Notes: generated by a model not told the origin, from the letters alone. 64,000 bases of DNA from Agrobacterium fabrum str. C58 (GCF_000092025.1 NC_003062.2:2644001-2708000); one strand, 5' to 3'; positions 18,852-28,769 are shown, counted from the stretch's first letter. Numbers and translations: made by a program.

Positions 18852-21409
18852 TCGGTTCCATTTTCCCGTCCTTTACCAACATCAGAAACGCCGCAAGGCT
18901 GGCCCGGCGTGAAATTCGTGGCGGTCTGCGCGGTTTTTATATTTTCCTCGCCTGTATCTCGCTGGGAACCGGCGCCATCGCCGCCGTCAACTCGGTGTCA
19001 CGCGCGGTCACCAGCGCCATTGCCACCGAGGGCCAATCCATTCTGGCCGGGGACGTGCGTTTCGAACTGCGTAACAGGGAGGCGACGGCAGAAGAGCGGT
19101 CCTATCTCGACGGCCTCGGAACCGTCGCTGTTTCCACCGGACTGCGTTCCATGGCCCGCCTTGCCGACGGCTCCGAACAGACGCTGACGGAGGTGAAAGC
19201 CATTGACGGCGCCTATCCGCTCTTTGGCACCTTCGTCGCCGACCCAAATCGGCCACTCGGCGAGCTTCTGGCCGGCAGCGGCGATACCTATGGCGCCGTC
19301 GCAGCACCTCTTCTGCTGGAACGGCTTGGTATCAAGGTTGGTGATGAAATCCTGCTCGGCAATGCCAAGCTGAGATTGACCGGCACCGTGGTCGACGAGC
19401 CGGATGCGCTATCCGATGGTTTCGGTTTTGCCCCGAGGCTTGTCGTCAGCCGCGACGCCCTCTTCGCTTCGGGCCTCATCCAGACCGGCAGCCTCGTCGA
19501 ACATGCCTACAAGATCAAGCTGAGCGACCCGGCGGCGCGGGCAACCATGACCGACGCAGCCAACAAGGCCTTTCCCCAGGCCGGCTGGTCCATTCGCACC
19601 AGCGACCGGGCAGCGCCCTCGCTTACCGAAAACGTCAACCGATTTTCGCAATTCCTCACGCTGGTGGGTCTCACCGCCCTTATCGTCGGCGGGGTCGGCG
19701 TCGCCAACGCCGTTCGCGCTTTCCTCGATTCCAAGCGCACCACGATCGCCTCGCTGAAATGCCTGGGCGCACCGGCCTCGGTGGTCACCATGACCTATCT
19801 CTTCCAGATCGCCTTCATTGCCGCCGTCGGTATTGTGATCGGTCTTGTGGTCGGCGCCGTCGCACCGCTTGTCGCCATGCGGTTTCTGGAAGGTGTGCTG
19901 CCGGTGCCGGAAGGGCTTGCCTTTTATCCCGGCGCGCTGGGTCTCGCGGCCCTGTTCGGCCTGTTGACGACGCTCGCCTTCGCCATTGTGCCGCTCGGGC
20001 AGGCGCGTGAAGTTCCGGCAACGGCACTTTTCCGCGAACAGGGTTTCGAAGAGGGCAGCTGGCCGTCCTGGCCCTATCTCGCCGCAACCGGCCTGCTTCT
20101 GGCGGCGCTCGCCGCACTCGCCATTTTTTCGGCGGAAGACCGTTTCATCGCCTCGGTGTTCCTTGCCGCAATCGCTTTTGCCTTCGTGGTGCTGCGGCTG
20201 GTGGCTTCGGGCGTCAAGGCCATCGCCAAACGCAGTCCGCGCGTTCATTCGGCCGCCCTTCGGCTGGCGATCGGCAATATTCACCGCCCCGGCGCGCTTA
20301 CCCCCTCGGTCGTCCTATCCCTCGGCCTCGGCCTCACTTTGCTCGTCACGCTGACGCTGATCGACGGCAATCTGCGCCGCGAACTCACGGACAGCCTGCC
20401 GGAAAAGGCGCCGAATTTCTTCTTCGTGGATATTCAGGGCAGCGAAGTTCAGGGTTTCCGCGACCTCGTGAAGCGCGAAGCGCCCGAGGGAACCCTGACC
20501 GAAGTGCCGATGCTGCGCGGCCGTATCATGGCCCTGAACGGCACGGATGTGACGAAAATGGAGGTGCCGCCGGGAGGAAGATGGCTGTTGCGCGGTGACC
20601 GGGGCATAACCTATTCGGAAAATAGGCCCGAAAACGCGACGCTGACGGAGGGAACATGGTGGGAGCCAGACTACAGCGGCGAACCGCTGGTCTCTTTCGC
20701 AGCGAAAGAGGCGGGGAATCTGGGCCTCAAGATCGGTGATAAAGTCACCGTCAACGTGCTCGGCCGCAGCATCACTGCCAAGATCGCCAATCTGCGCAAT
20801 GTCGAGTGGGAATCTCTCTCAATTAATTTCGTCATGGTGTTTTCTCCCAATACCTTCCGCGGCGCACCGCATGCCTGGCTTGCGACCCTTGCCGATCCTT
20901 CCGCAACCGCCAGCGACGAGGGCCGCATATTGCGCGCCGTCACCAACACCTACCCAACCATCACCAGCGTGCGCGTGAAGGACGCGCTTGATGTCGTCAA
21001 CCGGCTGGTCGGCCAGCTCGCCACCGCCATCCGCGCGGCGGCGGCCGTTGCACTCATCGCATCCGTTCTGGTGCTCGCCGGCGCCCTCGCCGCCGGTAAC
21101 CGCGCCCGAACCCATGACGCGGTTATCTTGAAAACACTGGGCGGCACACGAAACCTGCTCATCCGCGCTTTCTCATATGAATATATGATGCTCGGCCTCG
21201 CCACCGCCGTCTTCGCGCTGTTTGCCGGCGGCGTTTCCGCATGGTTCGTCGTTGCCCGCATCATGAAACTGCCGTCCAGCTTCCTGCCGGATGTGGCGAT
21301 CGGCACGCTTGTCATTGCCCTCGTTATGACCGTTGGTATCGGTCTCATCGGTACGTGGCGGATCCTCGGGCAGAAGGCGGCGCCAGTTCTGCGGCAGGCG
21401 GGAGAATGA
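18848..21409 (+). CDS. ybbP: FtsX-like ABC transporter permease, YbbP type
   Basis: An 853-residue inner-membrane protein with the two-copy FtsX architecture: an N-terminal helix near residues 28-48, a periplasmic domain, membrane helices around 260-400 (FLTLVGLTALIVGGVGVANAVRAFLDSKRTTIASLKCLGA is the first FtsX block), a second periplasmic domain, and a second FtsX block near the C-terminus (AAAVALIASVLVLAGALAAG and ILKTLGGTRN). It forms a transporter or mechanotransmitter with the upstream ATPase. Length and layout agree with YbbP rather than LolCE. Transcription ends near the ybhL-type leader of the next gene. Confidence 0.92.
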   Translation: MIGSIFPSFTNIRNAARLARREIRGGLRGFYIFLACISLGTGAIAAVNSVSRAVTSAIATEGQSILAGDVRFELRNREATAEERSYLDGLGTVAVSTGLRSMARLADGSEQTLTEVKAIDGAYPLFGTFVADPNRPLGELLAGSGDTYGAVAAPLLLERLGIKVGDEILLGNAKLRLTGTVVDEPDALSDGFGFAPRLVVSRDALFASGLIQTGSLVEHAYKIKLSDPAARATMTDAANKAFPQAGWSIRTSDRAAPSLTENVNRFSQFLTLVGLTALIVGGVGVANAVRAFLDSKRTTIASLKCLGAPASVVTMTYLFQIAFIAAVGIVIGLVVGAVAPLVAMRFLEGVLPVPEGLAFYPGALGLAALFGLLTTLAFAIVPLGQAREVPATALFREQGFEEGSWPSWPYLAATGLLLAALAALAIFSAEDRFIASVFLAAIAFAFVVLRLVASGVKAIAKRSPRVHSAALRLAIGNIHRPGALTPSVVLSLGLGLTLLVTLTLIDGNLRRELTDSLPEKAPNFFFVDIQGSEVQGFRDLVKREAPEGTLTEVPMLRGRIMALNGTDVTKMEVPPGGRWLLRGDRGITYSENRPENATLTEGTWWEPDYSGEPLVSFAAKEAGNLGLKIGDKVTVNVLGRSITAKIANLRNVEWESLSINFVMVFSPNTFRGAPHAWLATLADPSATASDEGRILRAVTNTYPTITSVRVKDALDVVNRLVGQLATAIRAAAAVALIASVLVLAGALAAGNRARTHDAVILKTLGGTRNLLIRAFSYEYMMLGLATAVFALFAGGVSAWFVVARIMKLPSSFLPDVAIGTLVIALVMTVGIGLIGTWRILGQKAAPVLRQAGE

Positions 21410-21513
21410 TCATCAGTTGTGCGCCGCTTAACTTTAACGATTAATTCTTTGTAATGATCGCCAAAACGTGAGTGCTTTTCGCGCATATGGTGTCTTTTCG
21501 GCAGTAAAAGGCC

Positions 21514-21541
21514 TTGTATCGGACACGTTCTGCCATCATAT
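21514..21541 (+). promoter_or_regulatory. Candidate promoter of the BI-1 gene
   Basis: TTGTAT, a 16-bp spacer and TCATAT lie where transcription would begin near 21548, directly ahead of the structured leader. The -35 box is imperfect. Confidence 0.35.
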
Positions 21542-21547
21542 TCGTGA

Positions 21548-21627
21548 GTAGGCTTGCTGAAGCTCCGCAGCGGCGCCCGGGAGGTATCCCGACACCGTAG
21601 CAATCACGGAGCTCAAAAGAGGAAACA
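21548..21627 (+). promoter_or_regulatory. ybhL-type structured RNA leader
   Basis: A leader that folds as an outer stem AGCTCCG (21561-21567) with CGGAGCT (21607-21613), enclosing an inner hairpin with arms CGGGA and TCCCG. It ends 15 bases before the start codon of a YbhL/Bax-inhibitor-1 family gene. Alphaproteobacterial ybhL genes are known to carry a conserved RNA element of unknown function (Rfam ybhL), and position and fold agree. The ribosome binding site AGAGGAAAC lies just outside the stem, so translation control is possible. Confidence 0.75.
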
Positions 21628-22410
21628 ATGGCTGACTTCAATAACTACCAGAACCGCATGGCGCAGACGCGTGCACAGTCTGGTGCGATGATCGATGAAG
21701 GTCTTCGCGCCTATATGCTGAAGGTTTACAACCTGATGGCGCTGGCTCTGGTCATCACCGGTGTCGCGGCGTTCGGCTTTGCCATGCTTGCCACGACAAC
21801 TGATCCCGCCGCCGCGGTCGCAACGCTGCCGAATGGCAAGATGCTGACCTCCCTGGGTGCCCTTGTTTATGCGTCTCCGCTGCGCTGGGTCGTCATGCTG
21901 GCACCGCTCGGACTGGTCTTCTTCCTTAGCTTCCGCATTCAGAACATGAGCGTTTCCGCCGCTCAGTCGACCTTCTGGGTTTATGCCGCTCTGATGGGCG
22001 TGTCGTTGTCCTCGATCTTTCTCAGATATACTGAAGGAAGCATCGTACAGACGTTCTTCGTGACCGCTGCTTCGTTCGGCGCACTCTCGCTTTACGGTTA
22101 TACGACGAAGAAGGACCTTTCCGGCATCGGTTCGTTCCTGATCATGGGTCTGTTCGGCCTCATCATCGCCTCCATCGTCAATATTTTCCTTGGTTCCGGC
22201 GCCCTGCAGTTCGCGATTTCGGCGATCGGCGTACTGATCTTCGCAGGCCTGACCGCCTATGACACGCAGAAGATCAAGGAAATGTATTTCGATGCCGACG
22301 ATGTCGCCGTGGCTGGCCGCAAGGCTATCATGGGTGCACTGACGCTCTATCTCGACTTCATCAACCTCTTCACCTTCCTGCTGCAGTTCCTCGGTAACCG
22401 CAACGACTAA
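21628..22410 (+). CDS. Bax inhibitor-1/YccA family membrane protein
   Basis: A 260-residue inner-membrane protein with seven hydrophobic segments and the family's charged C-terminus. GLTAYDTQKIKEMY in the last third is the BI-1 signature, with the pH-sensing Asp residues, and ALTLYLDFINLFTFLLQFLG closes the protein. Relatives (YccA, YbhL, BsYetJ) modulate FtsH or leak calcium in a pH-dependent way. The start follows AGAGGAAAC. The gene lies behind a structured RNA leader and ends at a strong terminator, so it is a single-gene unit. Confidence 0.94.
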   Translation: MADFNNYQNRMAQTRAQSGAMIDEGLRAYMLKVYNLMALALVITGVAAFGFAMLATTTDPAAAVATLPNGKMLTSLGALVYASPLRWVVMLAPLGLVFFLSFRIQNMSVSAAQSTFWVYAALMGVSLSSIFLRYTEGSIVQTFFVTAASFGALSLYGYTTKKDLSGIGSFLIMGLFGLIIASIVNIFLGSGALQFAISAIGVLIFAGLTAYDTQKIKEMYFDADDVAVAGRKAIMGALTLYLDFINLFTFLLQFLGNRND

Positions 22411-22438
22411 AGCTGAGAGGCTTTGAGACAAACATGCG

Positions 22439-22466
22439 AAAGGCGGCCCTGCGGCCGCCTTTTTAT
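22439..22466 (+). terminator. Terminator of the BI-1 gene
   Basis: AGGCGGCC and its complement GGCCGCCT around a 4-base loop, followed by a T run, 30 bases beyond the stop codon. Confidence 0.88.
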
Positions 22467-22533
22467 TTGGGAATAGCCTTCCCTCACATCGGCCTGCCTG
22501 CCCCCCCCCTGGAGGTAGACCAGGCAGTTAAAA

Positions 22534-22926
22534 TCACTCGATAAGCTTCAGAACCTTGTCGAAAACCTTGAGAACCTGCGGCAGCTCATGGCCGCGCTTG
22601 AGAATGCGGCCATCCACATTCACCACGCAATAGGCGCCCTGTTTCGTCGCCAGCTTGGGGTTCTTCTCGATTCTGTAAAGCGGCATTTCACCCGAACGTT
22701 TAAAGACGGAAAACACCGCCTTCTCCTTCAGGTGGTCGATGGCGTAGTCACGCCATTCTCCCTCGCCCACCATGCGGCCGTAGATACGCAGAATCGCATC
22801 CAGCTCGCGACGGTGAAAAGTGACCGGCAAAGGGTCCTTGTTCGTCTTATATTCACGGAGATCGATAACGGTGGAATTGTCGCGTGAAGCGGTCTGCACC
22901 CGCTGCACATCCGGTTGATCGGTCAT
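22534..22926 (-). CDS. DUF2794 domain-containing protein
   Basis: A 130-residue soluble protein that is nearly all DUF2794, a family confined to alphaproteobacteria with no known function. Recognisable parts are VTFHRRELDAILRIYGRMVGEGEWRDYAIDHL and FRRSGEMP-like KRSGEMPLYRIEKNPKLATKQGAYCVVN. There are no signal peptide or membrane segments. The start at 22926 has a GGAGG ribosome binding site. It converges on the BI-1 gene. No operon partner suggests a role. Confidence 0.9.
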   Translation of the reverse strand: MTDQPDVQRVQTASRDNSTVIDLREYKTNKDPLPVTFHRRELDAILRIYGRMVGEGEWRDYAIDHLKEKAVFSVFKRSGEMPLYRIEKNPKLATKQGAYCVVNVDGRILKRGHELPQVLKVFDKVLKLIE

Positions 22927-23297
22927 CCAATACCTCCGAATCCACCCAAATCATCAGAGCAATGTGAGCCTGAGGCAGCAAAATTGCAAGCCTTGCGCCA
23001 TTGGGAGGGTTTCGACAGGCTTCAGGCAGCAATGGGCAAGCAGGAGGCGTGACCGGACCTGCTGCCAAAGCTCCGCAGAGAGGCTAACGCCGTAAAAGCA
23101 GAGGTAAAAATTGGTAACCATTTAGGCACCTATTTTAGGGGAGCCTGCCGTATTTCGGTCAAACCATGGCCTGAATTGGGTGGAATAGTCTCATTGTCAA
23201 TTGATGCCTAGGCACCAAGATGACCCGGTCCGGTGCATTGACCCTTTACCCCCAGCCCCCAATGCCCGGATCGGATCTTCCATCGCCAGAGTGGCGA
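22927..23297. other. 371-bp spacer without a supported gene
   Basis: Lies upstream of the DUF2794 gene and downstream of the DUF1223 gene, both on the minus strand. It should hold the DUF2794 promoter. No convincing terminator, small gene or RNA structure was seen; a 74-codon plus-strand frame here runs into the DUF1223 gene antisense and is not believed. Confidence 0.5.
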
Positions 23298-24038
23298 TTA
23301 CTGTGTTTCATTCCCCAGCAGAATACTTGCGCCGACGATAGCCGCCGGATCGCCGCTGGCATTGGCCGTCTGCAACAGCACGGCACAGCCACCCTTTTTC
23401 ACCTTGGCCACGACGCTTGCCGGAAGCTTCACCGTCATCGGTGAGCCATCCCACATCCCGACCGTCTGCACATCATAGACGCTATGCCAGTAGGACATTT
23501 TTTTGCCCTGGTTCTCGCCTTTCTGCACATCTACCGTCTGCTCGCGCGTGAAATAGGCGACCACGACATCGGCCTTGCCATTGCCCGCGCCAATATCGAT
23601 CTCCACCTCGTCACCGGCAAATTTCGACGAGACCGGCACGTTCAGCCCCTGGCCTTCGCGTTTGAAAGCATCGAGCCTGTCGTAAATCCCGCGGACATCC
23701 GCACCCTTGACGTGGTCGCGACCATTCAGAATGGCTTGCGGCGTATAGACCCCGTTGCGGCCGAGTGCGCGCATGTAACCATATTGCCGTTCGGTATTTT
23801 CCTTCGATGCCAACGAATCTGTCCAGCCGAGATAGTTCCAATAATCGACATGGTAGGAAAGACCGACGACATCACCCTTCTGGATCATCTTGCGCAGGGC
23901 CTCATCCGCCGGCGGGCAGGAGGCGCATCCCTGTGATGTGAACAATTCGACGACGCCTTTCACGGCCTCCTGCGCCTGCGCGGAGGTGACAAGGAACGTG
24001 CCGAGAAGACATATCGACAGGGGGAATTTCAGCGGCAT
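23298..24038 (-). CDS. DUF1223 thioredoxin-like secreted protein
   Basis: A 246-residue exported protein. The signal peptide is LKFPLSICLLGTFLVTSAQA. The mature part opens with VVELFTSQGCASCPPADEAL, a thioredoxin-like CxxC motif (CASC) typical of DUF1223. LSYHVDYWNYLGWTDSLAS and ERQYGYMRALGRNGVYTPQAILNGRDH follow in the family order. Function is unknown; a periplasmic redox role is inferred from the CxxC. The start at 24038 places the signal peptide at the N-terminus; an upstream in-frame start at 24131 would hide it. Confidence 0.9.
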   Translation of the reverse strand: MPLKFPLSICLLGTFLVTSAQAQEAVKGVVELFTSQGCASCPPADEALRKMIQKGDVVGLSYHVDYWNYLGWTDSLASKENTERQYGYMRALGRNGVYTPQAILNGRDHVKGADVRGIYDRLDAFKREGQGLNVPVSSKFAGDEVEIDIGAGNGKADVVVAYFTREQTVDVQKGENQGKKMSYWHSVYDVQTVGMWDGSPMTVKLPASVVAKVKKGGCAVLLQTANASGDPAAIVGASILLGNETQ

Positions 24039-24186
24039 TACAAAAACCTTTGTCCGGAAGAGATCCAGACGAATTGATGAGATCAATCCTGCCGGGATGC
24101 AAACCGGAAAATAACGTCTATTGCCCTTCAATAGAAAGTCACGAAGGGGTGAGCGACAATCACAAAAAACGAGACCAAGAAATTGA

Positions 24187-24214
24187 AAGGCGCCGGGATT
24201 TCTCCCGGCGCCTT
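24187..24214 (-). terminator. Terminator of acnA
   Basis: Perfect 12-bp stem (AAGGCGCCGGGA and its complement) with a 4-base loop, starting 15 bases past the acnA stop. TTTCAATTTC follows on the minus strand. Confidence 0.85.
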
Positions 24215-24228
24215 AAATCGTTCAAGCT

Positions 24229-26922
24229 TTAGGCAGCCAGATCGCGAAGAACGGTCTGCAGAATGCCGCCATTGTTCATGTAGATTACCTCGTCCAGCGT
24301 ATCGATGCGGCAAAGAAGCGGAACTTCCTTCACCGAACCGTCGCTATAGGTGATCTTGGCGATCTTCTTCTCACGCGGCTTGATTTCGCCTTCGAGACCA
24401 TCGATCTCAACGACTTCGTCTCCCTTGAGATCGAGACTCGCCCAGGTCGTTCCCTCTTCGAAGACGAAGGGAACGACGCCCATGCCGACGAGGTTGGAGC
24501 GGTGGATACGCTCGAACGACTGCGCAATCACAGCCTTCACGCCGAGCAGGTTTGTACCCTTCGCCGCCCAGTCGCGGGATGAGCCGTTACCATATTCGAC
24601 GCCGGCAAAGATGACGAGCGGGACGCCTTCCGCCTTGTATTTCATGGCAGCGTCGTAGATCGACATCTCTTCCTTGGACGGATAGTGGATGGTGTAGCCA
24701 CCTTCCTTGCCGTTCGGACCAAGCATGTGGTTGCGGATGCGGATATTGGCGAAGGTGCCGCGCATCATCACTTCATGGTTGCCACGCCGCGTGCCGTACT
24801 GGTTGAAGTCGGCCACGGCAACGCCATGCTCCGTCAGATAAGCGCCGGCAGGCGATGCAGCCTTGATCGAACCGGCCGGAGAAATATGGTCGGTGGTGAT
24901 CTTGTCGCCGAAGAGACCGAGGACGCGCGCGCCCTTGATGTTCTTGAGACCGGTGCCCTTTTTGCCCATGCCGACGAAATAAGGCGGGTTCTGAACATAG
25001 GTCGACTGGTCATCCCAGGCATAGGTCTGGCCCGGCGGAACCTGAACGGCCTGCCAGTTCGCATCACCCTTGAACACGTCGGCATACTTCGTTTCATAAA
25101 GCTCGCGGGTGACGTATTTCAGGATGAATTCCTGGATTTCCTTCGAGGTCGGCCAGATATCCTTGAGATAAACAGGATTGCCGTTCTGGTCGTCGCCGAT
25201 CGGCTCCTTCGTCAGATCTTTCTGGACCGTGCCGGCAAGGGCATAGGCCACGACGAGCGGCGGCGATGCCAGATAGTTCGCCTGAACGTCAGGCGAAATA
25301 CGGCCTTCGAAGTTGCGGTTGCCCGAGAGAACGCCTGATGTGATCAGGCCCTTGTCGTTGATCGTCTTGGAGATCGCAGGCGGCAGTGGACCGGAATTGC
25401 CGATGCAGGTGGTGCAGCCGAAACCGACGAGGTTGAAACCGATCGCATCGAGATCCTTCTGCAGACCTGACTTGTCGAGATATTCGGCAACGACTTGGCT
25501 TCCCGGTGCCAGCGAGGTCTTCACCCATGGCTTGGACTTCAGCCCCTTGGCGACCGCATTGCGGGCGAGAAGGCCGGCAGCGATAAGAACCGAGGGGTTG
25601 GAGGTGTTGGTGCAGGAGGTGATGGCGGCAATCGCCACATCGCCATGGCCGAGATCGAAAGCTTCGCCTTCAACCGCATAGCGGCTGTTGAGCTGGCCGG
25701 GCTTCTTGTAGTCGTTTTCAAGTGCCGTCGCGAAGTTGGGCGCGATGGTTTCAAGCGGCAGGCGGCCTTCCGGACGCTTGGGGCCAGCCATGGAGGGCAC
25801 GACGTCACCAAGATCGAGTTCCAGCGTATCGGTGAAGACGAGGTCGGAACCATCGCCGGTGCGCCACATGTCCTGTGCCTTCGAATAGGCTTCGACGAGG
25901 GCGATACGGTCCTTGGCACGGCCGGACATCGTCAGGTAATTGATGGTTTCGCCATCAACCGGGAAGAAGCCGCAGGTCGCACCATATTCCGGGCCCATGT
26001 TACCGATGGTCGCACGGTCGGCGAGAGACATCGAATCAAGGCCGGGACCGAAGAATTCGACGAACTTGGAAACCACGCCCTTCTTGCGCAGCATCTGCAC
26101 GACGGTCAGCACGAGGTCGGTCGCGGTGACGCCTTCCTTCACCTTGCCGGTCAGCTTGAAGCCGATGACCTCGGGCAGAAGCATGGAAACCGGCTGGCCG
26201 AGCATGGCCGCCTCAGCCTCGATACCACCAACACCCCAGCCGAGAACACCGAGACCGTTGATCATGGTCGTGTGGCTGTCGGTGCCGACGCAGGTGTCCG
26301 GATAAGCGATCGTTTCGCCTTCCTCTTCTTTCGTCCACACGGTCTGGCCGAGATATTCGAGGTTGACCTGGTGACATATGCCGGTGCCGGGCGGAACGAC
26401 GCGGAAGTTCTTGAACGCCTGCTGGCCCCACTTCAGGAAGCGGTAACGCTCGCCGTTGCGCTCATATTCGAGTTCCACGTTGCGGGCAAAGGCGTTCGGC
26501 GTGCCGAATTCATCAACGATAACAGAGTGGTCGATGACGAGGTCGACCGGAACGAGCGGATTGATCTTTTCCGGATCGCCGCCGAGAGCCTTGAGGCCAT
26601 CACGCATGGCGGCAAGGTCGACCACGGCGGGAACGCCGGTAAAGTCCTGCATGAGAACGCGGGCGGGGCGGTAGGCAATTTCGGTTTCGGTCAGGCCCTT
26701 GTTATTCAACCATTCGGAAACCGCAATGATGTGCGCCTTGGTGACAGACTGGCCATCCTCGAAACGCAGCAGGTTTTCCAGAAGAACCTTCATGGAATAG
26801 GGCAGCTTGGAAACGCCCTTCAGGCCATTGGCTTCAGCCTTGGGAAGGCTAAAATAGACATAGTCCTTACCATCAACGGTAAGGACGGAACGACATTGAA
26901 AACTGTCGAGTGACTTGGGCAT
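24229..26922 (-). CDS. acnA: Aconitate hydratase A
   Basis: An 897-residue citric-acid-cycle enzyme that interconverts citrate and isocitrate with a [4Fe-4S] cluster. Cluster cysteines are seen in [11 protein letters not shown] (about residue 440) and [13 protein letters not shown] (about residue 507). [22 protein letters not shown] and the swivelling domain [20 protein letters not shown] are also complete. The length is that of the AcnA/IRP1 type. It is flanked by its own terminator and is divergent from ccmABCDG, the conserved order in Rhizobiaceae. No iron-responsive operator was recognised in the 269-bp spacer. Confidence 0.98.
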   Translation of the reverse strand: MPKSLDSFQCRSVLTVDGKDYVYFSLPKAEANGLKGVSKLPYSMKVLLENLLRFEDGQSVTKAHIIAVSEWLNNKGLTETEIAYRPARVLMQDFTGVPAVVDLAAMRDGLKALGGDPEKINPLVPVDLVIDHSVIVDEFGTPNAFARNVELEYERNGERYRFLKWGQQAFKNFRVVPPGTGICHQVNLEYLGQTVWTKEEEGETIAYPDTCVGTDSHTTMINGLGVLGWGVGGIEAEAAMLGQPVSMLLPEVIGFKLTGKVKEGVTATDLVLTVVQMLRKKGVVSKFVEFFGPGLDSMSLADRATIGNMGPEYGATCGFFPVDGETINYLTMSGRAKDRIALVEAYSKAQDMWRTGDGSDLVFTDTLELDLGDVVPSMAGPKRPEGRLPLETIAPNFATALENDYKKPGQLNSRYAVEGEAFDLGHGDVAIAAITSCTNTSNPSVLIAAGLLARNAVAKGLKSKPWVKTSLAPGSQVVAEYLDKSGLQKDLDAIGFNLVGFGCTTCIGNSGPLPPAISKTINDKGLITSGVLSGNRNFEGRISPDVQANYLASPPLVVAYALAGTVQKDLTKEPIGDDQNGNPVYLKDIWPTSKEIQEFILKYVTRELYETKYADVFKGDANWQAVQVPPGQTYAWDDQSTYVQNPPYFVGMGKKGTGLKNIKGARVLGLFGDKITTDHISPAGSIKAASPAGAYLTEHGVAVADFNQYGTRRGNHEVMMRGTFANIRIRNHMLGPNGKEGGYTIHYPSKEEMSIYDAAMKYKAEGVPLVIFAGVEYGNGSSRDWAAKGTNLLGVKAVIAQSFERIHRSNLVGMGVVPFVFEEGTTWASLDLKGDEVVEIDGLEGEIKPREKKIAKITYSDGSVKEVPLLCRIDTLDEVIYMNNGGILQTVLRDLAA

Positions 26923-27191
26923 GGATTAAAACCCCGCTTACACTGATAGCCAACACGTTCGTGCGGACACCTATGCACTCATGCACATCAGGATGCGGGT
27001 ACGACCATTTCCGCTGTCCGCACGTGAAAATTGCTCCTCGCAATCGTCAAGTCCGGCGCAAGATGATGTTCACGCCGGCCGCTGGCGTGGTTGACACCCA
27101 TATAGATAATTTCGGAGAAACGTGCCAGACCATTCAACGAAGCTAATCGATTTTTTTATCGAGACGGCGAAATCTGAAACGGAATCGCAGC

Positions 27192-27833
27192 ATGGATTTG
27201 ACGGCGGAAAATCTCGGCGTGCGACGTGGCGAAGATTTCATATTCATGAACATTTCCTTCAAGTTAAGCGACGGAGAGGCACTGGTACTGACCGGCCGCA
27301 ACGGCTCGGGAAAATCCACGCTTCTGCGCACGGTGGCCGGCCTGCTGCGTCCCGAACAGGGGCGAGTGAAGATAGCCGGCGAAGGAATAGACGCCGAGAT
27401 GCGGCCGTCGGAGGCCTTCCATTATCTCGGCCATCGCAATGCGATGAAAACCGAACTGACCGTCGCGGAAAATCTGCGCTTCTGGAAGGACTTTCTCGGT
27501 GATTTTCCCGGCAGCACGGGCGTGGCCATCGATGAGGCAGCGGCGATCGTCGGTCTCGCCGGCATCACCCACCTGCCCTTCGGTTATCTCTCGGCCGGCC
27601 AGCAGCGGCGTTTTGCCATGGCGAAACTCCTGGTCGCCTGGCGGCCGGTGTGGATTCTCGACGAGCCAACGGCGGCGCTCGACAGGGCTGCGGACGCCAT
27701 GTTTACCGATCTCGTGAAAAGCCACCTCGGAAAAGGCGGGATCGTCCTGGCTGCGACCCATCAGCCTCTGGGACTGGAGAAGGCGCAGGAATTGCAGATG
27801 ACGGGGTTTGCGGGTGTGGAGACTTGGGCATGA
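27192..27833 (+). CDS. ccmA: Heme exporter ATP-binding protein CcmA
   Basis: A 213-residue ATPase of the CcmABCD complex, which releases holo-CcmE so that heme can be delivered to apocytochromes c in the periplasm. Walker A is [20 protein letters not shown], the signature LSAGQQRRFAMAKLL and Walker B WILDEPTAALD. FHYLGHRNAMKTELTVAENLRFW is the CcmA-specific Q-loop region. It is the first gene of ccmABCDG. An unusual 202-bp spacer with a repeat element follows before ccmB. The spacer upstream has a TTGACA at 27091 without a matching -10 box. Confidence 0.95.
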   Translation: MDLTAENLGVRRGEDFIFMNISFKLSDGEALVLTGRNGSGKSTLLRTVAGLLRPEQGRVKIAGEGIDAEMRPSEAFHYLGHRNAMKTELTVAENLRFWKDFLGDFPGSTGVAIDEAAAIVGLAGITHLPFGYLSAGQQRRFAMAKLLVAWRPVWILDEPTAALDRAADAMFTDLVKSHLGKGGIVLAATHQPLGLEKAQELQMTGFAGVETWA

Positions 27834-27854
27834 TGGTGATGTGCGCGGAGCCCA

Positions 27855-28008
27855 CCCCCCTCTGCCCTGCAGGGCATCTCCCCCTCAAGGGGGGAGATCG
27901 GCAGGAAGCGCTACCACCACTTCATTCGCAAACGTTGAGATGGGCGAGACTTATCCGCATATCGATCTCCGTCCTTGAGGGGGAGATGCCCGGCAGGGCA
28001 AAGGGGGG
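27855..28008. repeat. RIME-like 46-bp inverted repeat inside the ccm operon
   Basis: Left arm 27855-27900 and right arm 27963-28008 are both 46 bp and complementary at 42 positions, separated by 62 bp. Arms carry CCCCCCTCTGCCCTGCAGGG and the CATCTCCCCCTCAAGG core. The layout resembles the intergenic mosaic palindromes (RIME) of Rhizobium; this exact family assignment is inferred, not checked. It fills the gap between ccmA and ccmB and would form a very stable RNA hairpin in the operon transcript. Confidence 0.8.
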
Positions 28009-28035
28009 TAAGGCCCCAGACGCGGAGCGACCCCA

Positions 28036-28695
28036 ATGACCGTCCTCTTCCTCCGCGACATCAAACTCTCCATCCGCGCCGGCGGCGGTGCGCTGATCGG
28101 CGTGCTGTTCTTCATGACCGTGGTTGCCGTTATCCCCTTTGGCGTCGGCCCCGATCTCAACCTGCTCGCCCGCATCGGCCCCGCCATCGTCTGGATCGGC
28201 GCGCTTCTGTCCGCCCTTCTCGGCCTCGACCGGCTGTTTCAGGCTGAACGGGATGACGGCTCTCTCGATCTGATCTTGATGCAGGAAACCCCGCTGGTAC
28301 TGACCGTCTTCGTCAAATGTCTGGCGCATTGGGTGGGAACCGGCCTGCCGCTGGTGCTGGCATCACCGTTGCTCGGCCTGTTCATGAACATGGACGAGGT
28401 GGCGATCGGTGCCGTGATGCTCACGCTTCTCGTCGGCTCACCCGCCATCACCTTCATCGGCGCGGTGGGCGCGGCGGTTGCCGTTGCCCTGCCGCGAGGT
28501 GGCCTTCTGGTTTCCATCCTCGTCCTGCCGCTCGCCATTCCGGTGCTGATCTTCGGCGTCAGCGCTTCCTATGCGGCGGTGCAGGACCCCGCGCCCTTCA
28601 TGCCGCCATTTTTCATTCTCTGCGCGATCACGTTATTTTCAGCCGTGACCGGCCCTTTCTTTGCCGCTTTGGCACTGCGCAATGTTATGGATTGA
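28036..28695 (+). CDS. ccmB: Heme exporter permease CcmB
   Basis: A 219-residue inner-membrane protein with six hydrophobic segments, the membrane partner of CcmA. The N-terminal FLRDIKLSIRAGGGALIGVLFFM and the family stretch GLDRLFQAERDDGSLDLILMQETPLVLTVFVKCLAHW are diagnostic. Length equals the family norm of about 220. It starts 27 bases after the repeat element ends, and the region just upstream has no strong ribosome binding site (GCGACCCCA), which may make its expression depend on the element or on coupling. ccmC follows 75 bp later. Confidence 0.95.
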   Translation: MTVLFLRDIKLSIRAGGGALIGVLFFMTVVAVIPFGVGPDLNLLARIGPAIVWIGALLSALLGLDRLFQAERDDGSLDLILMQETPLVLTVFVKCLAHWVGTGLPLVLASPLLGLFMNMDEVAIGAVMLTLLVGSPAITFIGAVGAAVAVALPRGGLLVSILVLPLAIPVLIFGVSASYAAVQDPAPFMPPFFILCAITLFSAVTGPFFAALALRNVMD

Positions 28696-28769
28696 CGAAA
28701 CCGTGATGGATGATCCCCTGTTGACAGGGATCAATTGCGGGGCGGCCATTCTCGGGTTACACAAACGGC

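Noticed and set aside
22501..22509. Run of nine Cs as a phase-variation tract
   Set aside because: Lies between converging genes downstream of both stops, so slippage would not switch anything obvious.
23220..23444. 74-codon plus-strand frame after DUF1223
   Set aside because: Half of it is antisense to the DUF1223 gene; no ribosome binding site.
25495..26913. 472-codon plus-strand frame in acnA
   Set aside because: Antisense shadow of a complete aconitase.
27091..27096. Perfect TTGACA as ccmA promoter
   Set aside because: No acceptable -10 box at 16-18 bp, so not listed as a promoter.
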